From an uncultured Litoreibacter sp. (GTDB lineage: Bacteria > Pseudomonadota > Alphaproteobacteria > Rhodobacterales > Rhodobacteraceae): a stretch of 64,000 bases of DNA. How positions within the stretch are numbered: position 1 is the first letter of the stretch; each line of letters begins with the position of its first letter. The notes beneath the pieces were generated by a model, which saw only the letters and a program-made list of their open reading frames with translations, was not told where the DNA came from and did no database searches. Shown piece after piece: positions 1-8,766 of this stretch. The position numbers and the translations under genes were made by a program. The stretch lies in contig NZ_CANKWO010000001.1 in assembly GCF_947487515.1 (NCBI RefSeq), forward strand, positions 1,046,844 through 1,110,843, written 5' to 3'.

Positions 1-610
1 CCCGATCCGCAATGGCTTCGGCTTCCTCAATGTAGTGCGTTGTCAAAATGATCGTCACCCCGTCTTCACGCAGGCCACGAACGATCTCCCACATGTCTTT
101 GCGCAGCTCGACATCCACACCGGCCGAGGGCTCGTCCAAAAACAACACGCGCGGCTCGTGGCTCAGTGCTTTCGCAATCAACACCCGCCGCTTCATGCCC
201 CCAGACAATTCCTTCACGCGCGCATCCTTTTTGTCCCACAAGGACAATTGGCGCAGCGTGCGTTCAATGTAATCGTCGTCGCGCGGCTTCCCGAATAACC
301 CGCGCGAAAATTTCACTGAGTTCAGGACCGTCTCGAATGGCTCCAAGGACAGCTCCTGCGGCACTAGGCCAATCAAGCTGCGCGCGCCCCGAAACTTCTC
401 CACGATGTCGTAGCCGCCAACTTCGACTGTTCCAGATGTGGCATTCACCATCCCACAAATCACTGAAATCAGAGTGGTTTTTCCGGCGCCATTCGGCCCA
501 AGCAAGGCCAGTATCTCACCTTGTTCAATATCGAGAGAGACGCCCTTTAAAGCCGTAAATCCCCCATCATAGGTTTTCGTAACGTCTTTCACAGATACAA
601 TCGCAGACAT
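1..610 (-). CDS. ABC transporter ATP-binding protein (partial, C-terminus outside window)
   Basis: ATP-hydrolysing subunit of an ABC transporter, probably of the drug/polysaccharide exporter (CcmA/NodI-like) class. In order from the N-terminus one reads Walker [10 protein letters not shown], a Q-loop VPQELSLEP, the signature ELSGGMKRR, Walker [13 protein letters not shown] and the switch histidine in TTHYIEEAE. About 203 residues are present; no stop codon occurs before the window edge, so the C-terminal part and the likely downstream permease lie outside. A second in-frame ATG lies 15 bases upstream of the chosen one (start at 625). The substrate cannot be told from this fragment. The upstream 246 bases separate it from a divergent small gene and should hold its promoter. 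Confidence 0.88.
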   Translation of the reverse strand, partial: MSAIVSVKDVTKTYDGGFTALKGVSLDIEQGEILALLGPNGAGKTTLISVICGMVNATSGTVEVGGYDIVEKFRGARSLIGLVPQELSLEPFETVLNSVKFSRGLFGKPRDDDYIERTLRQLSLWDKKDARVKELSGGMKRRVLIAKALSHEPRVLFLDEPSAGVDVELRKDMWEIVRGLREDGVTIILTTHYIEEAEAIADR

Positions 611-856
611 ACGTTCCCCAGACATAAATTTATAGAAACCTTTTAGGCATCTCCGGCACTAAGGAAAACCCAGTTTTCTGTGCATGAGACGAAGGTCATT
701 GTGCAATTTCGCCAATCACATTGATTTTCATAAATTTTTGAATAAGTTAACGGCATTCGCCTCGGGGAGGGGCAAGGAAATCATAACACATTGCTGCCAA
801 ATGTTTATTCCGCGGAAATATGTTATGTGCTTCTTAACAATTGGGACGAGTAGCGA

Positions 857-1195
857 GTGAGCCTGCAACAAATCGATACCATGATCGACTTCGTGATCGC
901 GCGTATTTCCGACACGCCGAACGGGTACCGCGCGGTGGTCAGAGATATGGCCACCCAATGGCCGGATGTCACGGGGGCGCAAATCGTTTTTGTCCTCGTC
1001 AGCGCTGCCCACGCCTTTGAACGGGTCTTCGAAGTCCCGAGCGAGCCGCGAACCGAAGTTCAGCAAACCTTCCGCATCGCCGCCCTTTTAGCCAGTGATC
1101 TTTTTGCCCTTCAGCAACGCAGCAACTTTGCGCCAACAGGTCGGGATTTGCTGTCCTATTGGCAGGAAAGCGATCCGTATTTTTTGACCCTCTAG
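857..1195 (+). CDS. hypothetical protein, 112 aa
   Basis: I do not recognise a family. The reading frame opens with GTG and encodes a mostly helical soluble protein without signal peptide, membrane segment or cysteine. Its stop overlaps the end of the convergent rpe gene by four bases. A competing minus-strand frame (728-1066) covers part of the same DNA but is rich in Arg/His in the manner of shadow frames, so the plus frame is preferred. The frame is intact and its composition is protein-like (SLQQIDTMIDFVIARIS, then SAAHAFERVFEVP). Function unknown. Confidence 0.6.
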   Translation: MSLQQIDTMIDFVIARISDTPNGYRAVVRDMATQWPDVTGAQIVFVLVSAAHAFERVFEVPSEPRTEVQQTFRIAALLASDLFALQQRSNFAPTGRDLLSYWQESDPYFLTL

Positions 1196-1869
1196 GCGTA
1201 AGACGCCCGAATTGCGCGGATGTTGTCGCCATAAGGTTCAGGCGTGCTGACCGATCCCCCCTTAAAGACCGCGGACCCTGCCACCAGCACATCGGCACCG
1301 GCCTTCACCAACCCTGGCGCAGTGGCAGGGGTGACGCCACCGTCAATCTCAAGATGGATCGGACGATCACCAATCATCGCACGCAGCTCGGCCACTTTAC
1401 TCTCCAGCGGGATAAAGCTTTGACCGCCAAACCCAGGGTTCACCGTCATAACGCAAACCAAATCAACCACATCAAGCAAATGTGCTACCGCAGAGGCAGG
1501 TGTCCCGGGGTTCAAGGCAACCCCCGCTTTCGCACCTGCGCCGCGGATCGCCTGCATGGTGCGATGGCAATGTGGCCCCGCCTCGACATGTGCGGTGATA
1601 AAATCGGCCCCTGCCTTGGCGAACTCCTCAATGTAGAGATCAACGGGCGCGATCATCAAATGCACATCCATCACCGTTTTGATATGCGGGCGGATCGCAG
1701 CACAGGTGGTTGGGCCAAAGCTAATGTTCGGGACAAAATGCCCATCCATCACATCGACGTGGATCCAGTCAGCGCCCTGCGCCTCCACCGCGTCGATCTC
1801 GGCACCAAAGTTGGCGAAATCGGCAGCCAGAATAGACGGTGCAATCTTTACGGAACGGTCGATGGTCAT
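1192..1869 (-). CDS. rpe: ribulose-phosphate 3-epimerase
   Basis: Interconverts D-ribulose 5-phosphate and D-xylulose 5-phosphate in the cytosolic pentose phosphate pathway and Calvin-type cycles. The 225-residue length is normal. A TIM-barrel pattern is visible: PSILAADF near residue 11, HVDVMDGHFVPN (37-48) with the metal ligand and catalytic base His37/Asp39, DVHLMI with His70, VNPGFGGQ (143-150) and the second catalytic Asp in EIDGG (176). GSAVF near residue 198 forms the phosphate-binding end. No obvious operon partner: the gene is convergent with the small gene before it and divergent from deoC across about 130 bases. Confidence 0.96.
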   Translation of the reverse strand: MTIDRSVKIAPSILAADFANFGAEIDAVEAQGADWIHVDVMDGHFVPNISFGPTTCAAIRPHIKTVMDVHLMIAPVDLYIEEFAKAGADFITAHVEAGPHCHRTMQAIRGAGAKAGVALNPGTPASAVAHLLDVVDLVCVMTVNPGFGGQSFIPLESKVAELRAMIGDRPIHLEIDGGVTPATAPGLVKAGADVLVAGSAVFKGGSVSTPEPYGDNIRAIRASYA

Positions 1870-2001
1870 GGCAGAATCCCCTGATACGTTTTCTGCCCCC
1901 TCCCTAACCCGCAGGTTCTTGCAAGGGAAGGCATGCGATGCCTTGCAACGCTGGCGCGCTCGTGTCAGGTTCCTCGCTTCTCTACCCGAAGGACGCGTGA
2001 C

Positions 2002-2988
2002 GTGAGCACCTTAACACAGACCAATATGCAGCTGCCGCAAGTGCATTTACCCAGAAACCCCGGCATGGCGCTAGACCTTGACTGGGTTGCGCGGGTGCAG
2101 GCGAACACCTCTGCGATCGAACGTCGCGCTGCGACCCTTTCTGGGCGCCGAAGCGTGAAGAAGGACTACCAAGCTGCATGGCTGGTGAAGGCCGTGACTT
2201 GCATCGACCTGACAACATTATCCGGCGATGACACCAAAGGCCGCGTGCAGCGGTTGTGCGCCAAAGCCCGCCAACCTATTCGCGCTGACCTTCAAGACGC
2301 GCTTGGGCTGAGCGGTATCCAAACTGGCGCGATCTGTGTCTACCATGACATGATCGAAACTGCGGTCAGCGCGTTGGAAGGATCGGGCATTCCTGTGGCC
2401 GCCGTCTCCACAGGCTTTCCCGCGGGCTTGTCGCCGTTTCACCTGCGGGTGGCCGAAATCGAGGAAAGCGTCAAAGCAGGTGCGCGCGAGATCGACATCG
2501 TCATTTCACGTCGCCATGTGCTGACCCAAAACTGGCAGGCCCTCTATGACGAGATGAAAGCCTTCCGCGCGGCTTGCGGGGATGCCCATGTGAAGGCGAT
2601 TCTGGCGACTGGAGAATTGGGGTCCTTGCGCAATGTCGCGCGGGCCTCGCTGATTTGCATGATGGCCGGCGCGGATTTCATCAAGACCTCCACCGGCAAA
2701 GAAAGCGTCAATGCAACCCTGCCCGTGAGCCTTGTGATGATCCGAGCCATTCGCGACTACTTTGATGCCACGGGCTACCATGTGGGCTACAAACCCGCAG
2801 GCGGGATCTCCAAAGCCAAGGACGCGATCACCTATCTGGCGTTGATGAAGGACGAGTTGGGCCACCGTTGGCTACAACCTGATCTGTTTCGCTTTGGAGC
2901 CTCGTCACTTTTGAACGACATCGAACGCCAGCTCGAGCATCACATCACCGGCGCCTACTCCGCCTCTTACAGACATCCAATGGGCTAA
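2002..2988 (+). CDS. deoC: deoxyribose-phosphate aldolase
   Basis: Class I aldolase that splits 2-deoxyribose 5-phosphate into glyceraldehyde 3-phosphate and acetaldehyde during deoxynucleoside breakdown. The Schiff-base lysine lies in DFIKTSTGKES (Lys228 in this numbering), with the supporting Lys of HVKAILATGE (Lys198) and the catalytic Asp of TCIDLTTL. GYKPAGGI supplies the proton-relay lysine. I chose the GTG start because AAGGAC sits eight bases upstream; a longer frame begins at 1933 but has no ribosome site. At about 328 residues it is longer than E. coli DeoC (about 260) because of an N-terminal segment. The aldehyde dehydrogenase gene follows after four bases, so the acetaldehyde product can be oxidised at once. 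Confidence 0.92.
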   Translation: MSTLTQTNMQLPQVHLPRNPGMALDLDWVARVQANTSAIERRAATLSGRRSVKKDYQAAWLVKAVTCIDLTTLSGDDTKGRVQRLCAKARQPIRADLQDALGLSGIQTGAICVYHDMIETAVSALEGSGIPVAAVSTGFPAGLSPFHLRVAEIEESVKAGAREIDIVISRRHVLTQNWQALYDEMKAFRAACGDAHVKAILATGELGSLRNVARASLICMMAGADFIKTSTGKESVNATLPVSLVMIRAIRDYFDATGYHVGYKPAGGISKAKDAITYLALMKDELGHRWLQPDLFRFGASSLLNDIERQLEHHITGAYSASYRHPMG

Positions 2989-2992
2989 TCAC

Positions 2993-5293
2993 ATGACCGT
3001 AAAAGACATTCTAGAGACCATGGACTATGGCCCCGCCCCCGAAAGCGCCAACGACGCGCAAGCTTGGCTGGACGCCAAGAACCGCCAGTTCGGGCATTTC
3101 ATTGGCGGGGAATTCACCACGCCTACACAGGATTTCACCTCAAAGAACCCCGCTACCGGCGAGGTACTGGCAGGTTTGTCGCAAGCGCGCCAAAGCGATG
3201 TGGATGCAGCTGTTGAGGCCGCAAGAAAGGCCCAAAAGGCATGGGCCAAGTCCGGCCACACCCGTGCAAAATACCTCTATGCCTTAGCGCGTGCGCTGCA
3301 AAAACACGCACGTTTGTTTGCGGTGCTGGAAACCCTCGACAACGGAAAACCCATCCGCGAAAGCCGCGACATCGACATCCCTTTGGCACAGCGCCATTTC
3401 TACCACCACGCGGGCTTTGCCCAACTGATGGAAAGCGAGCTGCCCGACCGCAAGGCTTTGGGCGTCTGTGGGCAAATCATCCCGTGGAATTTCCCGTTGT
3501 TGATGTTGGCATGGAAAATCGCCCCTGCCTTGGCCATGGGCAACACGGTGGTGTTGAAACCTGCGGAATACACCTCCCTGACCGCCTTGCTGTTTGCCGA
3601 GATATGCACCCAGATCGGCTTGCCGAAGGGGGTCGTCAACATCGTGACCGGCGATGGGGCGGTTGGTGAAATGATCACCGCCGCGGATGTCGACAAACTG
3701 GCGTTCACCGGCTCCACCGACGTAGGGCGCATCATCCGCAAGAAAACGGCGGGTTCGGGAAAAGCGCTGAGCCTCGAGTTGGGAGGAAAGTCCCCCTACA
3801 TCGTCTTTGATGACGCGGACATCGACAGCGCCGTTGAAGGATTGGTTGACGCCATCTGGTTCAATCAAGGACAGGTGTGTTGCGCAGGATCGCGGTTGTT
3901 GGTGCAAGAGGGTATCGCGGATACATTTTACCGCAAGCTCAAGTCGCGCATGGGCGGGCTGCGTATTGGCGACCCGCTGGATAAATGCATCGACGTGGGG
4001 GCCATCGTGGACCCCGTTCAACGCGCGACAATCGCGGAAATGGTTGCCGCGAATACAGAAGGTGACACCTATCAGACCACCGCTCCAGAGGGCTGCTTCT
4101 ACCCCCCGACCCTGATCACAGGGCTCACGACATCCTCTAGGCTGATGCAGGAAGAGATTTTCGGGCCTGTGTTGGTCTCTACCACATTCCGCACCCCAGC
4201 CGAGGTCGTGGCCATGGCCAATGACACTCGCTACGGGCTCGCCGCGACAGTTTGGACCGAGAACGTCAATCTGGCACTTGAGATCGCGCCGAAACTGGTT
4301 GCGGGCATCGTTTGGGTGAACGCCACCAACCTGATGGACGCTGCCGCGGGCTTTGGTGGTGTGCGCGAAAGCGGGCATGGCCGCGAAGGGGGCTGGGAAG
4401 GCCTGTCGAGCTACACCAAAGCCAAAGACGCGCCGAAACCCGCTAAACCCGTCACCGCCTTCACCGGCAAGGGCGGATTGTCAGACCCCATTGACCGGAC
4501 CGCGAAGCTCTACATCGGTGGTAAGCAAACCCGCCCAGATGGCGGGTATTCGCGGGGTGTCTACGGGCCGAAAGGCGATGCATTGGGCGAAGTCTCATTG
4601 GCCAACCGCAAAGACCTACGCAACGCGGTCGAGGCGGCGCATAAGGCCAAAGGATGGGGCTCCACCACCGGACACCTGCGCGCGCAAATCTTGTATTACC
4701 TTGCTGAGAACCTCTCTGCGCGGGCTGGCGAATTTGCAGACCGTATCAAGGCGATGACAGGAAAGCAGGGCAAAGACGAGGTAGAAGCCGCGATAGAGAC
4801 GCTGTTTACCTACGCAGCTTGGGCCGACAAATTCGATGGCCAAGTCCACGGCGTGCCGATCAGAGGTGTCGCCTTGGCAATGAAGGAACCTGTCGGCGTA
4901 ATTGCCGCCCTGTGCGACCCGCGCCCCTTGGCTGGTTTAATCGAAGTCGTGGCGCCCGCCATCGCAATGGGCAACCGCGTGATCGCTGCGGCCTCCGAGC
5001 CGTTCCCCTTGGCAGCAACTGATTTTATTCAGGTGATGGAAACCTCTGATCTGCCCGCCGGCGTGATCAACCTGCTGACCGGAGACCACAGCGCGTTGGC
5101 GTCCCATATGGGCGCGCATATGGATGTGGATGCCGTCTGGAGTTTCGCCGACGCAAGCCATGCAACGGCCATTGAAACCGGTGCAGCCCTCAACATCAAA
5201 CGCACGTTGATCGCCCCTGCACCATTGGCGCCCAAAGCCATGCTAGAGGCCGCCACAGAGGTGAAAAACATCTGGGTCCCTTACGGCGAATAA
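2993..5293 (+). CDS. aldehyde dehydrogenase with second, catalytically incomplete ALDH domain
   Basis: NAD(P)-dependent aldehyde dehydrogenase, 766 residues instead of the usual 480-500. Residues about 35-480 form a full ALDH domain: IIPWNFPLLMLAWK, GNTVVLKPAE, FTGSTDVG, the general base Glu262 in LELGGKSP, and the nucleophile Cys296 in NQGQVCCAG. Residues about 500-766 repeat the N-terminal part of an ALDH fold (IGGKQ, VGVIAALCDPRPL, AIAMGNRVI, LPAGVINLLTGD) but lack the GQxC nucleophile motif and stop early. The pairing with deoC suggests acetaldehyde as substrate; this is inference from context. The second domain may serve oligomerisation or channelling. Confidence 0.88.
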   Translation: MTVKDILETMDYGPAPESANDAQAWLDAKNRQFGHFIGGEFTTPTQDFTSKNPATGEVLAGLSQARQSDVDAAVEAARKAQKAWAKSGHTRAKYLYALARALQKHARLFAVLETLDNGKPIRESRDIDIPLAQRHFYHHAGFAQLMESELPDRKALGVCGQIIPWNFPLLMLAWKIAPALAMGNTVVLKPAEYTSLTALLFAEICTQIGLPKGVVNIVTGDGAVGEMITAADVDKLAFTGSTDVGRIIRKKTAGSGKALSLELGGKSPYIVFDDADIDSAVEGLVDAIWFNQGQVCCAGSRLLVQEGIADTFYRKLKSRMGGLRIGDPLDKCIDVGAIVDPVQRATIAEMVAANTEGDTYQTTAPEGCFYPPTLITGLTTSSRLMQEEIFGPVLVSTTFRTPAEVVAMANDTRYGLAATVWTENVNLALEIAPKLVAGIVWVNATNLMDAAAGFGGVRESGHGREGGWEGLSSYTKAKDAPKPAKPVTAFTGKGGLSDPIDRTAKLYIGGKQTRPDGGYSRGVYGPKGDALGEVSLANRKDLRNAVEAAHKAKGWGSTTGHLRAQILYYLAENLSARAGEFADRIKAMTGKQGKDEVEAAIETLFTYAAWADKFDGQVHGVPIRGVALAMKEPVGVIAALCDPRPLAGLIEVVAPAIAMGNRVIAAASEPFPLAATDFIQVMETSDLPAGVINLLTGDHSALASHMGAHMDVDAVWSFADASHATAIETGAALNIKRTLIAPAPLAPKAMLEAATEVKNIWVPYGE

Positions 5294-5297
5294 CCAC

Positions 5298-5329
5298 AAA
5301 AAACGCCCCGACACTTTCATGTCGGGGCG
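5298..5329. terminator. bidirectional intrinsic terminator between aldehyde dehydrogenase and aquaporin genes
   Basis: A perfect nine-base stem, CGCCCCGAC pairing with GTCGGGGCG around an eight-base loop, preceded by six A residues. Read from the minus strand this is a GC stem followed by a T-run, a classical terminator for the aquaporin gene. It also lies 10 bases after the stop of the plus-strand dehydrogenase gene. Confidence 0.85.
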
Positions 5330-5353
5330 CAAAAGCTTTCTACGGCACTAAAC

Positions 5354-6034
5354 TTATGGCGAGGTTATGCGCGCTTTGTGAAGGAAACCGCCCAATGCGC
5401 CACCCAGAAGCGGTGCGACGATGAACAGCCAAAGTTGAGACAATGCGGTAGGGCCCGCGAACAATGCAGGTCCGATAGACCGAGCAGGGTTAACGGACGT
5501 CCCTGTGACAGGAATGCCGATCAGGTGGATCATCACCAATGTCAGACCAATCACAAGACCTGCCATCGCCGAGTTTCCGGTCTCTGCCGTGACACCGAGG
5601 ATCACGACCAAGAAGACAGCTGTTGCAATCACCTCAAATACGAAGGCCGCGGTCATGCCAAAGCCACCAATGTAGTCTGGGCCCCAGCCATTTTGACCTA
5701 GGCCGTTTGCGGCAACATCGTAGCCTGCGGTTTTCCCTGTTGCGATCACATAAATCGCACCGGCCGCAATGATCGCCCCAATGGTTTGGGACACACAATA
5801 GCCGATGAAGTCCTTCATATCGATGCGCCCGGCAACCAATGCCCCCATCGAAACCGCAGGGTTAAGATGCGCACCGGAAATCTGACCAATCGAATAGGCC
5901 ATTGCGATAACCGAAATACCAAAGGCGAAACTGATACCGGTGAAGCCGATGTCGCCCCCCGCCAGTACCGCGGCCCCTACCCCGAAGAAGACAAGGACAA
6001 ACGTCCCAAATGCTTCTGCTACATATTTATTCAT
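5354..6034 (-). CDS. aqpZ: aquaporin Z-type water channel
   Basis: Inner-membrane major intrinsic protein, 226 residues, six predicted membrane helices. Both NPA boxes are present: HLNPAVSMG (Asn58) and SVNPARSIG (Asn182). The selectivity filter looks like the water-specific type: His170 before the second box, Thr179 and Arg185 in TGTSVNPAR, and no glycerol-facilitator insertions. Role: rapid water flow in osmotic adjustment. It is a single gene with its own terminator; AGGGGAG-like bases lie just before the ATG. Glycerol transport is possible but less likely on the filter residues. Confidence 0.93.
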   Translation of the reverse strand: MNKYVAEAFGTFVLVFFGVGAAVLAGGDIGFTGISFAFGISVIAMAYSIGQISGAHLNPAVSMGALVAGRIDMKDFIGYCVSQTIGAIIAAGAIYVIATGKTAGYDVAANGLGQNGWGPDYIGGFGMTAAFVFEVIATAVFLVVILGVTAETGNSAMAGLVIGLTLVMIHLIGIPVTGTSVNPARSIGPALFAGPTALSQLWLFIVAPLLGGALGGFLHKARITSP

Positions 6035-6141
6035 GGATAACTCCCCTATTCAATTGCGCAAGCTCCGCCGCGCTCTGTCCTAGGGGTACGACCTAAAGGG
6101 CCTTTTCCAAAGTGGGAGAAATCAGCCTAGGTTCCCCGCGC

Positions 6142-6798
6142 CTATTTGCGCGGTTTACCTTTCCACGTATCCAGCCACGCCCGAAATCCGCTGCGTCGCT
6201 CTTCGGTGTAGTCATCGACGGCATCCCACGTTTCGCCGACGCTTTCGGTTATCGGGTCAATCTTGGATCTTTTGAACCATTGCGTCATTCGGAACAACCC
6301 AAGGCAAAGCCCTGCAAGGATGACCAAGATGATGATGTTCAGCCATGGGATCAGGCGGGCGTCCGGATCATCCGTGGCCTTGATCCCCACTGCGTTGGGG
6401 AAGATGCTGTAGAACTCGTTGCGCCAGCCATAATGGGTCAGGATCACCCACTGCGGGTTTTCCTTGGTGGAAATCTGGTCAGCAGCTTCGGTTTGCAGGT
6501 TCTTGGTGTCGAACTTGAAATAGGGCGGCCAGCCCCAGCCGGTGTCCTCATTGCGGTACACCATTGGTTTGCCATTTTTCTGGATCGTTTGCACAAACAG
6601 AACATCGCGGTTGGTCTCGGTGGTGTCGCTGCCGGAATCGCCCGACGCCCAGAACCAAGCATTTTCACCGTAGTCAATGCGCTGCTCGAAAGTGCCGACC
6701 ACCCGAACAACATCCCGCTGCGGCAGGGTGTAGTGGAAGACGGCGATAACCAACAACCAAAAGAGAATGACAACGGCGTATTTGACCCAACGCAACAT
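6142..6798 (-). CDS. DUF1523 family membrane-anchored protein
   Basis: A 218-residue protein with an N-terminal membrane helix (about 6-26), a periplasm-sized middle domain and a second helix (about 150-170, IIILVILAGLCLGLF), ending in a charged cytoplasmic tail. The stretch VYRNEDTGWGWPPYFKFDT and the following WVILTHYGWRNEF match my memory of the DUF1523 family found in Rhodobacterales. It is the last gene of the nine-gene minus-strand run and begins 12 bases after the preceding small membrane gene. No enzymatic motif visible; role unknown, perhaps an envelope component of the AAA ATPase system. Confidence 0.75.
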   Translation of the reverse strand: MLRWVKYAVVILFWLLVIAVFHYTLPQRDVVRVVGTFEQRIDYGENAWFWASGDSGSDTTETNRDVLFVQTIQKNGKPMVYRNEDTGWGWPPYFKFDTKNLQTEAADQISTKENPQWVILTHYGWRNEFYSIFPNAVGIKATDDPDARLIPWLNIIILVILAGLCLGLFRMTQWFKRSKIDPITESVGETWDAVDDYTEERRSGFRAWLDTWKGKPRK

Positions 6799-6810
6799 AG
6801 CAAAGGTTCC

Positions 6811-7080
6811 TTATTGAAAGTTAACCACGTAGACCAGAACACCGATCACGAGATAAGGCACCACGAAGACACCAAGAATGAGTTTGCGGCGCAAAGATCC
6901 ATCATATTCCGCCAACCCTTGTTCGATAAAGGCATCGCGGTCGCCACTGCGCCCTTCTTCGTCCCATTCGGCACCCAGCTTGCTGCGGCGCACCGAACGT
7001 GACCACGCAGATAAGACAAAATAGACGACCAGCATTACGATGAATGCGATCACTGACAGGCGTAAAACTGCAAATATCAT
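6811..7080 (-). CDS. small two-helix membrane protein
   Basis: 89 residues. A hydrophobic helix at about 2-25 and a second at about 68-88 flank a charged segment (SRSVRRSKLGAEWDEEGRSGDRDAF). The ATG lies within the stop of the preceding gene (ATGA overlap) and has AGGAGAC upstream, so translation is probably coupled; the longer upstream frame lacks such a site. Not recognised as a family. Likely a membrane anchor within the AAA ATPase gene set. Confidence 0.65.
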   Translation of the reverse strand: MIFAVLRLSVIAFIVMLVVYFVLSAWSRSVRRSKLGAEWDEEGRSGDRDAFIEQGLAEYDGSLRRKLILGVFVVPYLVIGVLVYVVNFQ

Positions 7081-8435
7081 CGTTGTCTCCTTACTGCGCC
7101 CCAAGGCCCTACTTTCGCAACGACAGTGCGAGGTTCGGGCGCAGGCGCCTCTTCCATAGGCGCGTCACCGCTGCCAAACAAGGCCTCGCGCGCACCTGCC
7201 TTATCGACCTGATACTCCCGAGACAGGAAATCAGCTACGAAGGCCTTTTTCTGATCGGGCCACGTCTTGTAGCGCGAGTAGAACAATTCCTTGTGGCAGA
7301 TGAACAACTGACGCACGTCCAGCATTGAAAGCTCGGACAGCAGCATGTTCACGAGATCACGGTCCGCATGGGGTTTGGCCCGCAAAGTATAGAAATAAGC
7401 CGGATCATTGGATGAAATCCGAGGCCACGCCCCGCCCCCTTCGGCCCAGCGCAGCAGTTTCGCAAGCGTATGAAACTCTGGTGGCAAAATTTCTACATAG
7501 CGTCGCGCCAATCCCCGAAGATCCTGACGGCGAAAATCGCTTAGATCTGCGTCCATAGTCGCGGCCACATCCACGATGATAAAATCCATTTTCTGACGCA
7601 AGATCGCGACCGCATCCACTCCACGCGCCTTGACAATGGGTTCCACCAGATCGTTGTCTTCAAGGAATTTTGCAATCTTAGTGCGGTCCGACAGCTTTAT
7701 CGGCGCACGTCCTTTGCCGATGGGCAGATTGCCCAAATCGTCATCCAAGGACGTTATCACCGCAGGTTTTTCAACATCGCGGAAGGCATAGAGCCCGCCG
7801 AAATGCGCCGTCCAGAAGTTCCCTTGCTCATAGTCGGTGTGGCCCAACTTGATGGGCAATCGTGTCACATCGCCGGTTTTATGCGCCAGCGTGATCATGT
7901 CGGCGATCAGAACATCATCCCACCATGCGTCATCGCGGGTGCGAAACTCGGTGATCATTTCGTCCAGTTTGCTGGCGTCCGAGACGATACCCGACGTTGT
8001 ATCCGCCTCGATCCGAATTTTGCGAATGTCGAACAAATGTGAAGGCTCGGTGACGCTATAGACCGAATTGACCAGCTCCCCCGCCACAGCATCCCGCGCG
8101 GTCAGGGCAAAAAGCTGTGCCTCATTGCCTTCAATGAACTGGCGCAGAATGCCGCGCGCCGTAGAGAATTTTGCCTCGAGCAATGGGGCGGTTTTCTGCT
8201 CCGTCGACAGCAAAATAAACTGCCGGTTACACCCTTGCGGGTTCAAGTAAAGATGGTCACCCAACTCATCGCCCACCTCTGGCGCATAGCCAGAAATATC
8301 GACGTGAAAATCCGTCAGGCTGGTCTCCTTGCCGGTCAAATGCTTCAACGCACGGTTGTAGCGGTCCGCCATGGATTGCCCGCTCACATGGAACAGGTTG
8401 CCATACATCAGGCCTTTTTCAATCAATCGCATCAT
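7077..8435 (-). CDS. hypothetical protein, 452 aa, of the AAA/coiled-coil gene set
   Basis: Large soluble protein without signal peptide or membrane helix. I do not recognise any catalytic motif. Visible blocks are LFHVSGQSMADRYNRALKHL at the N-terminus, a charged middle with DAWWDDVLIADMITLAH, a segment on disposition of hydrophobic strands (DFIIVDVAATMDADLSD), and a proline/glutamate-rich C-terminal tail (APMEEAPAPEPRT). GAGGAGAG lies just before the ATG. It directly follows a small membrane gene and overlaps the next one by four bases, so it belongs to the same transcript as the ATPase. Probably a structural or adaptor partner; function unknown. Confidence 0.7.
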   Translation of the reverse strand: MMRLIEKGLMYGNLFHVSGQSMADRYNRALKHLTGKETSLTDFHVDISGYAPEVGDELGDHLYLNPQGCNRQFILLSTEQKTAPLLEAKFSTARGILRQFIEGNEAQLFALTARDAVAGELVNSVYSVTEPSHLFDIRKIRIEADTTSGIVSDASKLDEMITEFRTRDDAWWDDVLIADMITLAHKTGDVTRLPIKLGHTDYEQGNFWTAHFGGLYAFRDVEKPAVITSLDDDLGNLPIGKGRAPIKLSDRTKIAKFLEDNDLVEPIVKARGVDAVAILRQKMDFIIVDVAATMDADLSDFRRQDLRGLARRYVEILPPEFHTLAKLLRWAEGGGAWPRISSNDPAYFYTLRAKPHADRDLVNMLLSELSMLDVRQLFICHKELFYSRYKTWPDQKKAFVADFLSREYQVDKAGAREALFGSGDAPMEEAPAPEPRTVVAKVGPWGAVRRQR

Positions 8436-8438
8436 GGC

Positions 8439-8750
8439 TTAGCTCTCCTCGCCTCGCTTGGACCGCAAAATGTAGCAAACCACCATAAACGGCAGCCAAA
8501 TCACCGCCGTCAGAGCCGTCCAATACATCGACCAATACCCTAACCCCTGAACGCCGCCTTCAGCCACCATAACGGCCCTTAGCCAAATGATGTGAAATAT
8601 GAAAACAACCGGAGAGACCATCATAAGCATATAGCCCACATCCGTCGCGAATTCACGCAAGGTCTGCGCGGGACGACGGCCATGCCAATATCCCGCCGCC
8701 CCCGCAAGCAACACCGGAAGCCCCCAAGTCGCGACCGCAAGCCAGATCAT
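8439..8750 (-). CDS. small membrane protein, three helices
   Basis: About 103 residues from the ATG chosen to avoid overlap with the upstream ATPase gene; a longer frame begins at 8807 inside that gene. Hydrophobic helices at about 1-20 (MIWLAVATWGLPVLLAGAAG), 36-56 (MLMMVSPVVFIFHIIWL) and 74-95 (YWTALTAVIWLPFMVVCYIL), with an Arg/Lys-rich end. It sits between the AAA ATPase and the 452-residue gene, 16 and 3 bases away. No family recognised. Confidence 0.6.
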   Translation of the reverse strand: MIWLAVATWGLPVLLAGAAGYWHGRRPAQTLREFATDVGYMLMMVSPVVFIFHIIWLRAVMVAEGGVQGLGYWSMYWTALTAVIWLPFMVVCYILRSKRGEES

Positions 8751-8766
8751 GCAGATACCATGCCAA

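Noticed and set aside
728..1066. Minus-strand 112-codon frame opposite the small gene near 1 kb
   Set aside because: Arg/Asp/His-rich shadow-like composition; the plus-strand frame is more protein-like and ends neatly against rpe.
3284..4378. Minus-strand 364-codon frame opposite the aldehyde dehydrogenase
   Set aside because: Lies fully within a well-supported ALDH gene on the other strand and shows no domain or ribosome site.
6112..7002. Plus-strand 296-codon frame opposite the DUF1523 and small membrane genes
   Set aside because: Opposes two genes with membrane helices and coupled starts; composition is that of a reverse frame.
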